Origin: an uncultured Lachnospiraceae bacterium
GTDB taxonomy: Bacteria > Bacillota > Clostridia > Lachnospirales > Lachnospiraceae
Direction of reading: 5' to 3'
NCBI GenBank assembly: GCA_910586275.1
Contig: CAJUIM010000055.1
Span: 1-22,386, forward strand
DNA: 22,386 nt
Notes under the pieces: model-generated
The model's database searches: none
What the model was told of the DNA's origin: nothing
Seen by the model: the letters and a program-made list of their open reading frames with translations, nothing else
Program-made: the position numbers and the translations under genes
Shown: one piece after another, positions 14,613 to 22,386 of the stretch
Layout: every line of letters starts with the position of its first letter
How positions within the stretch are numbered: the first letter of the stretch is position 1

Positions 14613-15917
14613 ATGCGGGAGAAAGAACTTATCATATATAAGGATTTTGCAGACGGAAGCCTGCTTTGGGATATGGCATGGCTGATGGAGCATTATGGAG
14701 ATGATTATTATAATAAGGAAGACAGGAAGTCTCTGCTGTATGACTGTATGCACAGGCTGTTTGAGATGGCCGGGCATCATGGGTTCTATGGGAATTTGTG
14801 GCATTGTTATCTGACCAACCTTCTTGTCAACAATGAGAACAGTTACAGCATGGCCTGTGAAATCCGGGGAGAGGCAGAAGGGACGATCAATGAGGCGGTG
14901 CTCCATGACATTATTATCTTCAAGGAATTTTATGACTATGATTTTTCCGGTATGATGGAAAGCTTAGATGCACATTGTTTTTCCATGGTGCTTGCGTATG
15001 ACAGCTGTAAGCAGGGGAGCAAGGTGTACAATTCCCGTATATGCAGGAGAATCTGTGATTTGGCAGTGAAATTCACACAGAATCATTTGCCGGAGGAAAT
15101 GAAGGCGACACTGACGGAATTCTATAAGGAATATGGGGTAGGCAAGTTCGGGCTGCATAAGGCATTCCGTGTCGTCCGTGATGAACAGGGGGTACATATT
15201 GTTCCCATCCTCAACATTGCCCATGTGCAGTTAGAGGATTTGGTAGGGTACGAACTGCCGAAGAAAAAATTGACCGATAACACGGAAGCTTTTGTGGAGG
15301 GAAGGAAGGCGAACAACTGTCTGCTGTTCGGGGATGCAGGGACGGGCAAGTCTTCCAGCATTAAGGCGATTGCCAATAAATATTATGATAAGGGGCTGCG
15401 CATTATCGAGATATATAAGCATCAGTTCAAGGATCTGAACGATGTAATCGGGCAGGTGAAAAACCGTAATTACAAATTCATTATCTATATGGACGATCTG
15501 AGTTTTGAGGAATTTGAAATCGAATATAAGTATCTGAAAGCAGTGATAGAAGGAGGGTTGGAAAAGAAACCGGAAAATGTGCTTATTTATGCCACGTCCA
15601 ACCGCCGGCACCTGATTAAGGAGACTTTTGCGGATAAAGAGGGACGGAGGGATCAGCTGCATTCCAGCGATACGGTGCAGGAGAAGCTGTCGCTGGTATC
15701 CAGATTCGGCGTAACCATATTCTTCTGTGCACCGGATAAAAGACAGTTTCAGGAGATTGTCACTGCATTGGCAGACAGACATGGCATTTCCCTGCCGGAA
15801 GAGGAACTGCTGCTGGAGGCAAACAAATGGGAATTGGCTCATGGCGGACTTTCCGGGCGGACGGCGCAGCAGTTCATTGATTATCTGTCAGGGACGCTGC
15901 CTGCCGGGGAAGCCTGA
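14613..15917 (+). CDS. DUF815 AAA+-type ATPase
   Basis: A 434-residue predicted ATPase of the DUF815 family (COG2607). The N-terminal 180 residues are helical and unassigned. The ATPase core has Walker A GDAGTGKS at residues 240-247, Walker B YMDDLSFEEFE (D294, D295) and a sensor-1-like ATSNRRHL; VSRFGVTIFFCAPDKRQF follows. The family's biochemical role is not established. It may use GTG 14601 instead; I prefer ATG 14613, although its ribosome site CGGAG is 11 bases away, while a better AAGGAG at 14569-14574 has no start codon at the right distance. The gene is 45 bases upstream of ppx, suggesting co-transcription with the polyphosphate genes. Confidence 0.85.
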   Translation: MREKELIIYKDFADGSLLWDMAWLMEHYGDDYYNKEDRKSLLYDCMHRLFEMAGHHGFYGNLWHCYLTNLLVNNENSYSMACEIRGEAEGTINEAVLHDIIIFKEFYDYDFSGMMESLDAHCFSMVLAYDSCKQGSKVYNSRICRRICDLAVKFTQNHLPEEMKATLTEFYKEYGVGKFGLHKAFRVVRDEQGVHIVPILNIAHVQLEDLVGYELPKKKLTDNTEAFVEGRKANNCLLFGDAGTGKSSSIKAIANKYYDKGLRIIEIYKHQFKDLNDVIGQVKNRNYKFIIYMDDLSFEEFEIEYKYLKAVIEGGLEKKPENVLIYATSNRRHLIKETFADKEGRRDQLHSSDTVQEKLSLVSRFGVTIFFCAPDKRQFQEIVTALADRHGISLPEEELLLEANKWELAHGGLSGRTAQQFIDYLSGTLPAGEA

Positions 15918-15962
15918 AGCGTAGGAAGAAAAAGAGATCAGTAAGGGGAGGAGAGGGTTAGG

Positions 15963-17501
15963 ATGAAGACTTTTGCGGCAATTGACGTTGGTTCTTTTGA
16001 ACTTTCAATGAAAATATTCGAAATATCCAGTCAGACCGGGATGCGGGAAATTGACCATATCAGGCATCATATTGATCTTGGGACGGATACTTATGCGGTA
16101 GGGAAAATCAGTTACGCCAGAGTGGACGAATTATGCCGTTACCTGAATGAATTTATGAAAATCATGAAATCCTATAGGGTATCGCAATACCGGGCTTACG
16201 GAACAAGCGCCATCCGGGAGACGGAGAACACAACTATCATTTTAGATCAGGTGGAGCAGCGGACGGGCATTCATATTGAGGTGCTGAGCAATTCGGAACA
16301 ACGTTTTCTGGATTATAAATCCATTGCTTTCAAAGGGGAAGTATTTAACCGGTTTATTGAAAAAGGGACAGCCATTGTGGATATTGGCGGAGGAAGCATA
16401 CAGCTTTCCCTTTTTGACAAGGATACTCTCATGGTGACACAGAATCTGCGTCTCGGGGTTCTGCGTCTGCGGGATTACCTGAATCATCTGGACGTAGGGC
16501 GGCCGCAATATGAAACGCTGATCGGGGAACTGGTGAACTCCCAGCTTGGCGTATTTAAAAAGCTGTACCTGAAAGATAAGCAGATTACCAATATTATTAT
16601 TGTGGACGATTATATGTCCGGTCTGATGCAGAAGAAATTTATGTCGGAGGGCGTCAGCGGGCAGGTGGATGTGCCCGCTTTTGCCGCTTATATGGGACAG
16701 TTTGAGGAGAGGACGCTGCAGGAACTGACAAGGCTGTTCGATATGCCGGAAGAGAATGTACTGCTGCTCTATATATCCTATCTTCTGCTGGCGCGTATTA
16801 TTGCGGTGATGGGGGCAGAACTTTTATGGGCGCCGGGGGTGACGCTGTGTGACGGCATTGCTTATGAATATGCCCAGAAACATAAAATCGTCCTGCCGGA
16901 ACATGACTTTGAGAAAGATATTCTGGCATGTACGCAGAATATCGGCAAACGTTATATGTGCAGCAAGAAGCGGGGCGAGACTCTGGAGAAAATTGCAATG
17001 ACTATTTTTGACAGCATGAAGCGGATTCACGGGCTGGGCACCAGGGAACGGCTTCTGCTGCAGATTGCCGCGCTGCTTCATGACTGCGGGAAATATATCA
17101 GCATGGTGAATTTGGGGGAATGTTCATACAGTATTATTTTAGCGACGGAAATTGTAGGGCTGTCCCATCAGGAACGGGAAATCGTGGCAAATGTGGTAAA
17201 GTATAACCATATGGAATTTGAGTACTATGACGACATTGGGCTGCGTACTTCTTTTGACAGGGAATCTTATCTGAGGATGGCAAAGCTTACGGCTATCCTA
17301 CGGGTGGCCAACGGACTGGACAGAAGCCACAAGCAGAAGTTTAAGAATGTAAAAATGCGGCTTGTGGAAAATGAACTTGTGATTACGGTGGAGACAAATG
17401 AGGACATTACTTTGGAGAAGGGGATGTTCCAGCACCGGGCGGAATTCTTTGAAGAGGTATTCAGCGTGAAGCCTGTAATTAAGCAAAAGCGGTCGCTGTG
17501 A
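15963..17501 (+). CDS. ppx: Ppx/GppA exopolyphosphatase with C-terminal HD domain
   Basis: A 512-residue cytoplasmic enzyme expected to remove phosphate from polyphosphate ends or to act on pppGpp. The actin-like ASKHA fold shows DVGSFELSMK at 8-17, GTSAIRET, a glutamate-containing NSEQRFLDY segment and VDIGGGSIQLS from residue 139. Residues about 320-510 form an HD-type domain with LLHDCGKY (H373, D374), as in long Ppx proteins. The common GSN of the first loop is here GSF, a minor departure. The ATG at 15963 follows AGGAG. It lies directly before ppk1 (67 bases), which strongly supports a polyphosphate rather than solely pppGpp role. Confidence 0.88.
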   Translation: MKTFAAIDVGSFELSMKIFEISSQTGMREIDHIRHHIDLGTDTYAVGKISYARVDELCRYLNEFMKIMKSYRVSQYRAYGTSAIRETENTTIILDQVEQRTGIHIEVLSNSEQRFLDYKSIAFKGEVFNRFIEKGTAIVDIGGGSIQLSLFDKDTLMVTQNLRLGVLRLRDYLNHLDVGRPQYETLIGELVNSQLGVFKKLYLKDKQITNIIIVDDYMSGLMQKKFMSEGVSGQVDVPAFAAYMGQFEERTLQELTRLFDMPEENVLLLYISYLLLARIIAVMGAELLWAPGVTLCDGIAYEYAQKHKIVLPEHDFEKDILACTQNIGKRYMCSKKRGETLEKIAMTIFDSMKRIHGLGTRERLLLQIAALLHDCGKYISMVNLGECSYSIILATEIVGLSHQEREIVANVVKYNHMEFEYYDDIGLRTSFDRESYLRMAKLTAILRVANGLDRSHKQKFKNVKMRLVENELVITVETNEDITLEKGMFQHRAEFFEEVFSVKPVIKQKRSL

Positions 17502-17568
17502 CCTGTGTTCCGAACAGTTCTTAAGCGGGAGAGGACAGGCCTGCGGTTATGAATTTTGGAGGTTGGGT

Positions 17569-20193
17569 ATGAACGGAAAAGAGACGGAGAAAAAAAAGGA
17601 AGGTAAACCGGGGAAGGAGTACGGCAAGGAAAATAAAATGGGCAAAGAGGGAAAGGAGAATAAGACAGGGAAAGGAGGCAGGGAGGATAAAGAGAATAAG
17701 GTAAGCAAGGAAGATAAGGAGAGCAAGGAAGGAAAAGACGGCAAGGCCGGTAAAGAGGATAAGGAGAGCAAGGAAGGAAAAGACGGTAAGGCCGTCAAAG
17801 AGGATAAGGAGAGTAAGGAAGGAAAAGACGGCAAGGCCGTCAAAGAGGATAAGGAGAGTAAAGAGGGTAAAGACGGCAAGGCCGTCAAAGAGGATAAGGA
17901 GAGTAAAGAGGGCAAAGACAGCAAAGCCGGTAAGGAAGAAAAGGGGAGCAAGGAAGGAAAAGAAAGTAAAGCAGGCAAAACAAATAAAGAAGGAAAGGAA
18001 AGCAAAGGGGCTGGGGATAGCATGGAATCAGAGGGGAAGGAAACGAAAAGCAAGAAAAGAAATTCCGAAGACAGGCAGTTTACGGACAGTAAATATTATA
18101 CGAACCGGGAATTAAGCTGGATTCTTTTTAACAAAAGGGTGCTGAGTGAGGCGAGGAATAAACAGAACCCCCTGATGGAAAGGGTAAAATTCTTAAGTAT
18201 AACTGCTTCCAACTTGGATGAGTTTTTTATGGTGCGCGTAGCTGCGCTGAAAGATATGGTGAATGCCGGTTATGCAAAGACGGACATTGCCGGGTTAAAG
18301 CCGGCGGAGCAGCTGGCTTTACTGAATAAGGCGACGCATGAACTGGTAAATCTCCAATATTCTACATACAAGAGGTCTTTGGTGCCGCTGCTTTTGGCCA
18401 ATGGGCTGCGTATTGTAGAGCATCATGAGGATCTGACGGCAAAAGAGATTGCGTATGTAGATCAATATTTTATGGAGAACGTGTATCCGGTGCTGACCCC
18501 TATGGCAGTGGACTCTTCGCGTCCTTTCCCGCTGATACGGAATAAGTCCCTAAATATCGGTGCACTGGTCCGGAAGAAGGAGGGGGAGGAAGAACTGGAA
18601 TTTGCCACAGTGCAGGTACCCAGCGTGCTGCCCCGTATCGTCCCGCTCCCTTCCGGAAAAAAAGAAGAGAAAGCCGTTATTTTGCTGGAAGAACTGGTGG
18701 AACGGAATATAGATAAACTATTCCTGAATTATAACATCGTCTGTGCCTTTCCGTTTCGTATAATGAGGAATGCGGATTTTACCATTGAAGAAGAGGAAAC
18801 GGAAGATCTGCTGAAGGAAATTGAAAGGAAATTAAAGCGCAGACAGTGGGGACAGGCCATCCGTCTGGAGGTGGAGAGCGGCATAGATAAGCGGCTGCTG
18901 AAAATAATCCGGGATGAACTTCTGATAAAGGACGAAGACATATATCAGATTGACGGACCGCTGGATTTGACATATCTGATGAAAATGTACGGACTGGAAG
19001 GATTTGACCATCTGAAAGAATCAGGCTATGCAGAGCCGCAGTCGGTGCCGGAACTTCCGGAGGACTGTGATATTTTCGGGGAAATCAGGAAAAGGGACAT
19101 ATTGCTGCATCATCCGTACCAGACTTTTGCTCCTGTGGTGGAATTCATCCGCAGAGCCGCCAAGGATCCGGATGTACTGGCAATCAAACAGACACTTTAC
19201 CGGGTCAGCGGCAATTCGCCCATTATCGCGGCTTTGGCTTTGGCTGCGGAAAACGGCAAGCAAGTATCGGTACTGGTGGAACTGAAGGCACGTTTTGACG
19301 AGGAGAACAATATTGTCTGGGCAAAGATGCTGGAAAAAGCAGGCTGTCATGTCATCTATGGTTTGGTAGGGCTGAAAACTCACAGCAAGATAACGCTTGT
19401 GGTCCGGAAAGAGGAAGACGGCATACGCCGGTATGTGCATCTGGGGACGGGAAATTATAACGATGCGACCGCAAAATTATATACGGATGTGGGAATGTTC
19501 ACTTGCAGCAGGCCCATTGGCGAGGATGCCACGGCGGTATTCAATATGCTTTCCGGTTATTCGGAGCCTCGTTATTGGAATAAACTGGCTCTGGCGCCGC
19601 TTTGGCTGAAAGATAAGTTCCTTTACCTGATTGCCAGAGAGACGGAGCATGCCAAGATGGGGAGGAATGCGCGTATTATAGCGAAGATGAATTCTCTCTG
19701 CGACAGGGATGTGATAGCTGCGCTGTACGAGGCAAGTACGGCAGGAGTGAAGATAGAGATGATTATACGCGGAATCTGTTGCTTAAAAGTGGGAATCCCG
19801 GGAGTCAGCGAGAATATCAGCGTTCGTTCGATTGTAGGCAATTTTCTGGAGCATAGCAGGATCTTCTATTTTGAAAACAATGGGGTGCCGGAAATTTACT
19901 GCGGTAGTGCGGACTGGATGCCAAGAAATTTGGAGCGGCGTGTGGAAATTTTATTTCCCATAGAGCAGCCAGAACTGAAAGAGCGTGTGATGCATATTTT
20001 GGACGGGGAATTGAGGGATACGGTGAAAGCGCATGTATTAAAGGGTGACGGAACCTATGAAAAAGTAGACAGGCGTGGGAAGCCGATATACAATTCCCAA
20101 CTGGAATTTTCGCAGGAAGCAAAGCAGGAGGCCCGCAGAAGCACAGCTCCCGTAAATGAACGGATTTTCATACCGGAAACACACCATGAATAA
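17569..20193 (+). CDS. ppk1: Polyphosphate kinase 1 with lysine-rich repeat N-terminal extension
   Basis: PPK1 polymerises the gamma-phosphate of ATP into polyphosphate and can run in reverse. The conserved enzyme begins near residue 174 (YYTNRELSWILFNKRVL), with ASNLDEFFMVRVAALKD next. YRVSGNSPI, the catalytic histidine H605 in LKTHSKI and a second histidine H762 in LEHSRIFYF are intact. The total is 874 residues against about 700 for the family. The surplus is an N-terminal, low-complexity K/E/D/S/G tail, residues 1-170, with no signal or membrane segment. The ATG at 17569 is 6 bases after GGAGG, so the tail has a proper start and is in frame. It follows ppx closely. The tail's function is unknown. 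Confidence 0.95.
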   Translation: MNGKETEKKKEGKPGKEYGKENKMGKEGKENKTGKGGREDKENKVSKEDKESKEGKDGKAGKEDKESKEGKDGKAVKEDKESKEGKDGKAVKEDKESKEGKDGKAVKEDKESKEGKDSKAGKEEKGSKEGKESKAGKTNKEGKESKGAGDSMESEGKETKSKKRNSEDRQFTDSKYYTNRELSWILFNKRVLSEARNKQNPLMERVKFLSITASNLDEFFMVRVAALKDMVNAGYAKTDIAGLKPAEQLALLNKATHELVNLQYSTYKRSLVPLLLANGLRIVEHHEDLTAKEIAYVDQYFMENVYPVLTPMAVDSSRPFPLIRNKSLNIGALVRKKEGEEELEFATVQVPSVLPRIVPLPSGKKEEKAVILLEELVERNIDKLFLNYNIVCAFPFRIMRNADFTIEEEETEDLLKEIERKLKRRQWGQAIRLEVESGIDKRLLKIIRDELLIKDEDIYQIDGPLDLTYLMKMYGLEGFDHLKESGYAEPQSVPELPEDCDIFGEIRKRDILLHHPYQTFAPVVEFIRRAAKDPDVLAIKQTLYRVSGNSPIIAALALAAENGKQVSVLVELKARFDEENNIVWAKMLEKAGCHVIYGLVGLKTHSKITLVVRKEEDGIRRYVHLGTGNYNDATAKLYTDVGMFTCSRPIGEDATAVFNMLSGYSEPRYWNKLALAPLWLKDKFLYLIARETEHAKMGRNARIIAKMNSLCDRDVIAALYEASTAGVKIEMIIRGICCLKVGIPGVSENISVRSIVGNFLEHSRIFYFENNGVPEIYCGSADWMPRNLERRVEILFPIEQPELKERVMHILDGELRDTVKAHVLKGDGTYEKVDRRGKPIYNSQLEFSQEAKQEARRSTAPVNERIFIPETHHE
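17707..17976 (+). repeat. Six tandem 45-bp (15-residue) repeats inside ppk1
   Basis: Six units encode KEDKESKEGKDGKAV or near variants (residues 47-136). Units 2, 3 and 4 are identical in protein but differ at five synonymous positions, so the amino-acid sequence appears selected. Lysine occupies every third position from residue 41 to 146, 36 times in a row. Each core unit has five lysines and five acidic residues, net charge about zero. Confidence 0.95.
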
Positions 20194-20214
20194 GAAAGAA
20201 GGCTGTGTAACAGG

Positions 20215-20526
20215 AAAACAGCAGGGATGCAGGGAAGTGCGCGCAGGAAATAGCGGCTGAGAAGCAGACGATATTTTCTGCGAGGGAGAGGCACATACTT
20301 GTCTGTCTGCGGAACTGGAAAACAGCAGATAGAGAAGGAAGTGCCCGCAGGAAATAGCGGCTGAGAAGCAGACGATATTTCCTGCGAGGGAGAGGCACTT
20401 ACTTGTCTGTCTGCGGAACAGGAAAACAGCAGGGATGCAGGGAAGTGCGCGCAGGAAATAGCGGCTGAGAAGCAGACGATATTTTCTGCGAGGGAGAGGC
20501 ACTTACTTGTCTATCTGCGGAACTGG
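20215..20526. repeat. Three tandem 104-bp repeats between ppk1 and maf
   Basis: Units are 20215-20318, 20319-20422 and 20423-20526. Units 1 and 3 differ at only two positions; unit 2 differs at several. Each contains a 10-bp inverted repeat, GCAGGAAATA with TATTTCCTGC in unit 2 and a G-U-compatible TATTTTCTGC in units 1 and 3, around GCT-GAGA-AGC. In unit 2 an outer 7-bp stem (20339-20345 with 20394-20400) closes it. This accounts for nearly all of the 348-base gap between ppk1 and maf. No convincing coding frame; 104 is not a multiple of three. The third unit stops just before the maf ribosome site. Confidence 0.9.
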
Positions 20527-20541
20527 AATGGAGGAAAAAAG

Positions 20542-21147
20542 ATGCGCATTATTTTAGCGTCCGCATCCCCGCGGAGACGGGATTTGCTGGCGCAGATTGG
20601 CTTAGAATATGAGGTATTGCCGAGCGGGGCAGAGGAAAAGCCGGCAAAGGCTCTGCCGGAGGAGGCAGTGCAGGAACTGGCAATGCAGAAGGCGGAGGAG
20701 ATTTACCGTCGGATCTGCGGGCAGGAAAGAGAGGAATTCATTGTAATCGGGGCAGATACCGTGGTGGCCTTTGAAGGGGAGATCATGGGAAAGCCAAAGG
20801 ATGAAGAGGATGCCCGCCGGATGCTGGGACTTTTACAAGGAAAAGTCCATCAGGTATATACGGGGGTGGCGTTTTGCGGGAAAGAGAAAACGGGACAGAT
20901 GTTTCGGAATGTTTTCTATGAAAAGACGGATGTTTCCATGTATCCGATGAACGAGGATGAAATCGCGGAATATATAGAGACGGGAGAACCCATGGATAAA
21001 GCGGGAGCCTATGGGATTCAGGGCCGGTGTGCGGCACATATTGAGAAAATAAACGGGGATTATAACAATGTGGTGGGCCTGCCCGTTGGCAGGCTGTATC
21101 AGGAGTTAAAAAAATACAAGTCAGAACATTTTTCAGATATACGCTAA
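20542..21147 (+). CDS. maf: Maf-family nucleotide pyrophosphatase
   Basis: A 201-residue Maf/YhdE-type enzyme that hydrolyses non-canonical or excess nucleoside triphosphates (dTTP, UTP and modified forms) to monophosphates, a house-cleaning role sometimes tied to septum control. The signature LASASPRRRDLL is at residues 5-16. IGADTVV, MGKPKDEEDARRML and DKAGAYGIQG complete the active site. The ATG at 20542 is 7 bases after GGAGG. Its stop overlaps the first possible ATG of the downstream HAD gene. The three 104-bp repeats directly precede its ribosome site and will lie in its leader if it is read from the ppk1 side. Confidence 0.95.
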   Translation: MRIILASASPRRRDLLAQIGLEYEVLPSGAEEKPAKALPEEAVQELAMQKAEEIYRRICGQEREEFIVIGADTVVAFEGEIMGKPKDEEDARRMLGLLQGKVHQVYTGVAFCGKEKTGQMFRNVFYEKTDVSMYPMNEDEIAEYIETGEPMDKAGAYGIQGRCAAHIEKINGDYNNVVGLPVGRLYQELKKYKSEHFSDIR

Positions 21148-21173
21148 TGTATGAAATGACAGGGAGCCGGGAA

Positions 21174-21977
21174 ATGAGTAAAATAAAATTGATTGCAAGC
21201 GATATCGACGGAACACTGATTAAAGATTCCACGCCGGATTTATATCCGGAAATGGTCACGGCGATACGGCAGCTGATGCATCGGGGGATTCTGTTCTGTG
21301 CCGCCAGCGGAAGGCAGTACCAGAGCATCCGCAATGTATTTCGTGAAGTCGGGGAAGATATTGCATATATTGCGGAGAACGGGGCACAGATACGGTATAA
21401 AGAGGAGGACATCTGTATCACACCTATGAAAAGGGAGGATGTGGAAGGAATCATAAGCTTGCTGCGGCAATATTATGACACATGTGATATTGTGGTATCC
21501 ACGCCAAACGGCAGTCTGGTGGAAAGCAAGAACCAAGAGTTTATTGATTTGCTTACCTATGGCTACCACAATCAGTTTAAACTGGTCAGGGATGTACTGG
21601 AAGAGGATGCCTGCATCATTAAGATTGCCATTTACCGGAAAAACAGTATCCGGGAACTGGGGGAAGGGACTTTAATCCCTATTTGGAAAGACAGGGTGAA
21701 GGTATGCATGGCAGGCGAGGAATGGGTGGACTTTATGGATGCCTCCGTGGATAAAGGCAATGCGCTGAAATATATACAGGACTATTTCCATATCAAGAAA
21801 GAAGAGACAATGGCTTTCGGCGATAATAATAATGATATTGGCATGATGAAAGCTGCCGGAAAGAGTTATGCGGTGGCAAGTGCAAGGGATGAGGTAAAAG
21901 AAGCCGCCGGAAATATCTGTCCGGCGTATTCGGAGAAAGGGGTCTACCGGATTGTTAAGGAACTGCTTGCGGAATAA
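21174..21977 (+). CDS. Cof-type HAD-superfamily hydrolase
   Basis: A 267-residue HAD phosphatase of the Cof/YkrA subgroup with a C2 cap. Motif I is ASDIDGTL near the N-terminus, motif II is CAASGR, and motif IV is GDNNNDIGMM near the C-terminus, where MKAAGKSYAVASA is also typical. These enzymes dephosphorylate sugar phosphates or cofactors such as FMN and PLP; the substrate is not predictable. I prefer ATG 21174, 7 bases after AGGGAG (21161-21166), over ATG 21147, which overlaps the maf stop codon and lacks a ribosome site. Coupled to maf in one transcript. Confidence 0.92.
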   Translation: MSKIKLIASDIDGTLIKDSTPDLYPEMVTAIRQLMHRGILFCAASGRQYQSIRNVFREVGEDIAYIAENGAQIRYKEEDICITPMKREDVEGIISLLRQYYDTCDIVVSTPNGSLVESKNQEFIDLLTYGYHNQFKLVRDVLEEDACIIKIAIYRKNSIRELGEGTLIPIWKDRVKVCMAGEEWVDFMDASVDKGNALKYIQDYFHIKKEETMAFGDNNNDIGMMKAAGKSYAVASARDEVKEAAGNICPAYSEKGVYRIVKELLAE

Positions 21978-22026
21978 GGCAGGCTGTTTTCTGATATATA
22001 ATTATTAAACCAAAGGAGGATGCATA

Positions 22027-22290
22027 ATGCACGAATATGATGAAGCCGTATTGGAATGTTTTTTAAGGAATCAGGGAAAGCTGTTTCCCGAGAAAGTGGC
22101 AAAGACACCGGAGGCAGCGGAAGCATTTCTGGAGGAATGCATGGCGGTAGTGGTGAATTCCGTTCAGGAAGTGTGGGACTACTTTGACGAACAGGGAATT
22201 GACATGGAAGGTGCGGACGAAGAAGGGATTCTGGAAGCGGACGAGGTATTTGACGTAGGGGACGGAAGATATCTGATCGTGGAAGGGTAA
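22027..22290 (+). CDS. Small acidic conserved-looking protein of unknown function
   Basis: An 87-residue acidic, probably cytoplasmic protein with no membrane segment. It opens MHEYDEAVLECFLRNQGKLFPE, continues with an acidic helical middle and ends VFDVGDGRYLIVEG. A perfect AAGGAGG stands 7 bases before the ATG, so translation is convincing. Similar short proteins occur in Lachnospiraceae and are sometimes labelled glyoxalase, but I see no glyoxalase metal motif and do not adopt that name. It follows the HAD gene by 49 bases on the same strand. Confidence 0.75.
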   Translation: MHEYDEAVLECFLRNQGKLFPEKVAKTPEAAEAFLEECMAVVVNSVQEVWDYFDEQGIDMEGADEEGILEADEVFDVGDGRYLIVEG

Positions 22291-22313
22291 AATAAAACGG
22301 AGTATCTCCCGGT

Positions 22314-22386
22314 CAATGTCATTAACTTAAGCCGCAGCCCGCATCAGGAACGATGTTTTTATTCGGACACGCTTTCGCTCTGCGGC
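22314..22386 (-). repeat. Dispersed intergenic repeat, copy 2, with terminal 26-mer
   Basis: Positions 22314-22360 are the inverted partner of 95-141 (44 of 47 bases). The adjoining 22361-22386 is identical to 1-26. The small acidic gene ends 23 bases before. The element runs off the right edge. Confidence 0.75.

Noticed and set aside
17547..18053. Open minus-strand frame of 168 residues rich in Leu, Ser and Pro opposite the ppk1 tail
   Set aside because: It is the antisense of the lysine-codon repeat tract; low complexity and no credible role, while the plus frame has a ribosome site and continues into PPK1.
20038..20502. Several minus-strand frames beginning with the same MPLPRRKYRLLL sequence in the 104-bp repeats
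   Set aside because: They arise because the repeat lacks stop codons in those frames; the unit length is not a multiple of three and no ribosome sites fit.
20215..20526. Tandem repeats considered as a CRISPR array
   Set aside because: The 104-bp units are contiguous with no unique spacers, and there are no cas genes.
22027..22290. Glyoxalase name for the small acidic protein
   Set aside because: At 87 residues it lacks the glyoxalase fold length and metal-ligand pattern; the label seems inherited by annotation transfer.
1..22386. Identical 26-base ends read as proof of a circular plasmid
   Set aside because: The 26-mer is joined to a repeat present at both ends in inverted context, and gene content is chromosomal with no replication or mobilisation genes.

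Overview
The window looks like chromosomal DNA from a Gram-positive anaerobe of the Clostridia, most likely a Lachnospiraceae member. This rests on strong AGGAGG-type ribosome sites, sigma-A-like promoters, a fused chorismate mutase/prephenate dehydratase, a pyrB-pyrI pair, a DUF5050-type surface protein, a CmpB-like small membrane protein and a DUF815 ATPase. No rRNA, tRNA, CRISPR array, transposase or phage gene was seen. Both ends of the window lie in copies of one dispersed intergenic repeat, which is what a contig broken at repeats would look like.

Layout. 1-226: repeat DNA with a 23-bp perfect hairpin. 227-3274 (minus): nitroreductase, then pyrB-pyrI (aspartate transcarbamylase), then a PHP-domain phosphoesterase. 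3432-3785 (plus): small PH-like protein. 3835-4242 (minus): CmpB-like membrane protein. 4384-5550 (plus): metal-dependent amidohydrolase. 5639-6679 (minus): membrane-anchored DUF5050-like protein. 6952-8325 (minus) and 8474-9370 (plus): a MATE exporter divergent from an AraC-type regulator. 9593-10544 (minus): an Abi_2/AbiF-family HEPN protein with a strong promoter and a structured leader RNA. 11066-13093 (plus): transmembrane chemoreceptor. 13231-14358 (plus): pheA. 14613-22290 (plus): a long same-strand run of DUF815 ATPase, exopolyphosphatase with a C-terminal HD domain, polyphosphate kinase 1, Maf pyrophosphatase, Cof-type HAD phosphatase and a small conserved-looking protein.

Three things stand out. 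First, the Abi gene resembles the AbiF/RNA toxin-antitoxin layout from which Cas13 is thought to derive: a HEPN R-x4-H protein preceded by its own promoter and a compact hairpin RNA ending in a U-rich run. Second, the polyphosphate kinase has an N-terminal extension of about 170 residues containing 36 consecutive K-x-x triplets, partly built from six 15-residue repeats; this suggests a polyphosphate-binding or lysine-polyphosphorylated tail. Third, a 104-bp unit is repeated three times between ppk1 and maf, and its inverted repeats vary in a way that keeps the RNA stem.

The polyphosphate genes (ppx and ppk1, with the AAA+ ATPase upstream) probably act together in making and degrading polyphosphate. 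The pyr genes serve pyrimidine synthesis and pheA serves phenylalanine synthesis. The remaining genes are single-gene housekeeping, transport or sensing units.
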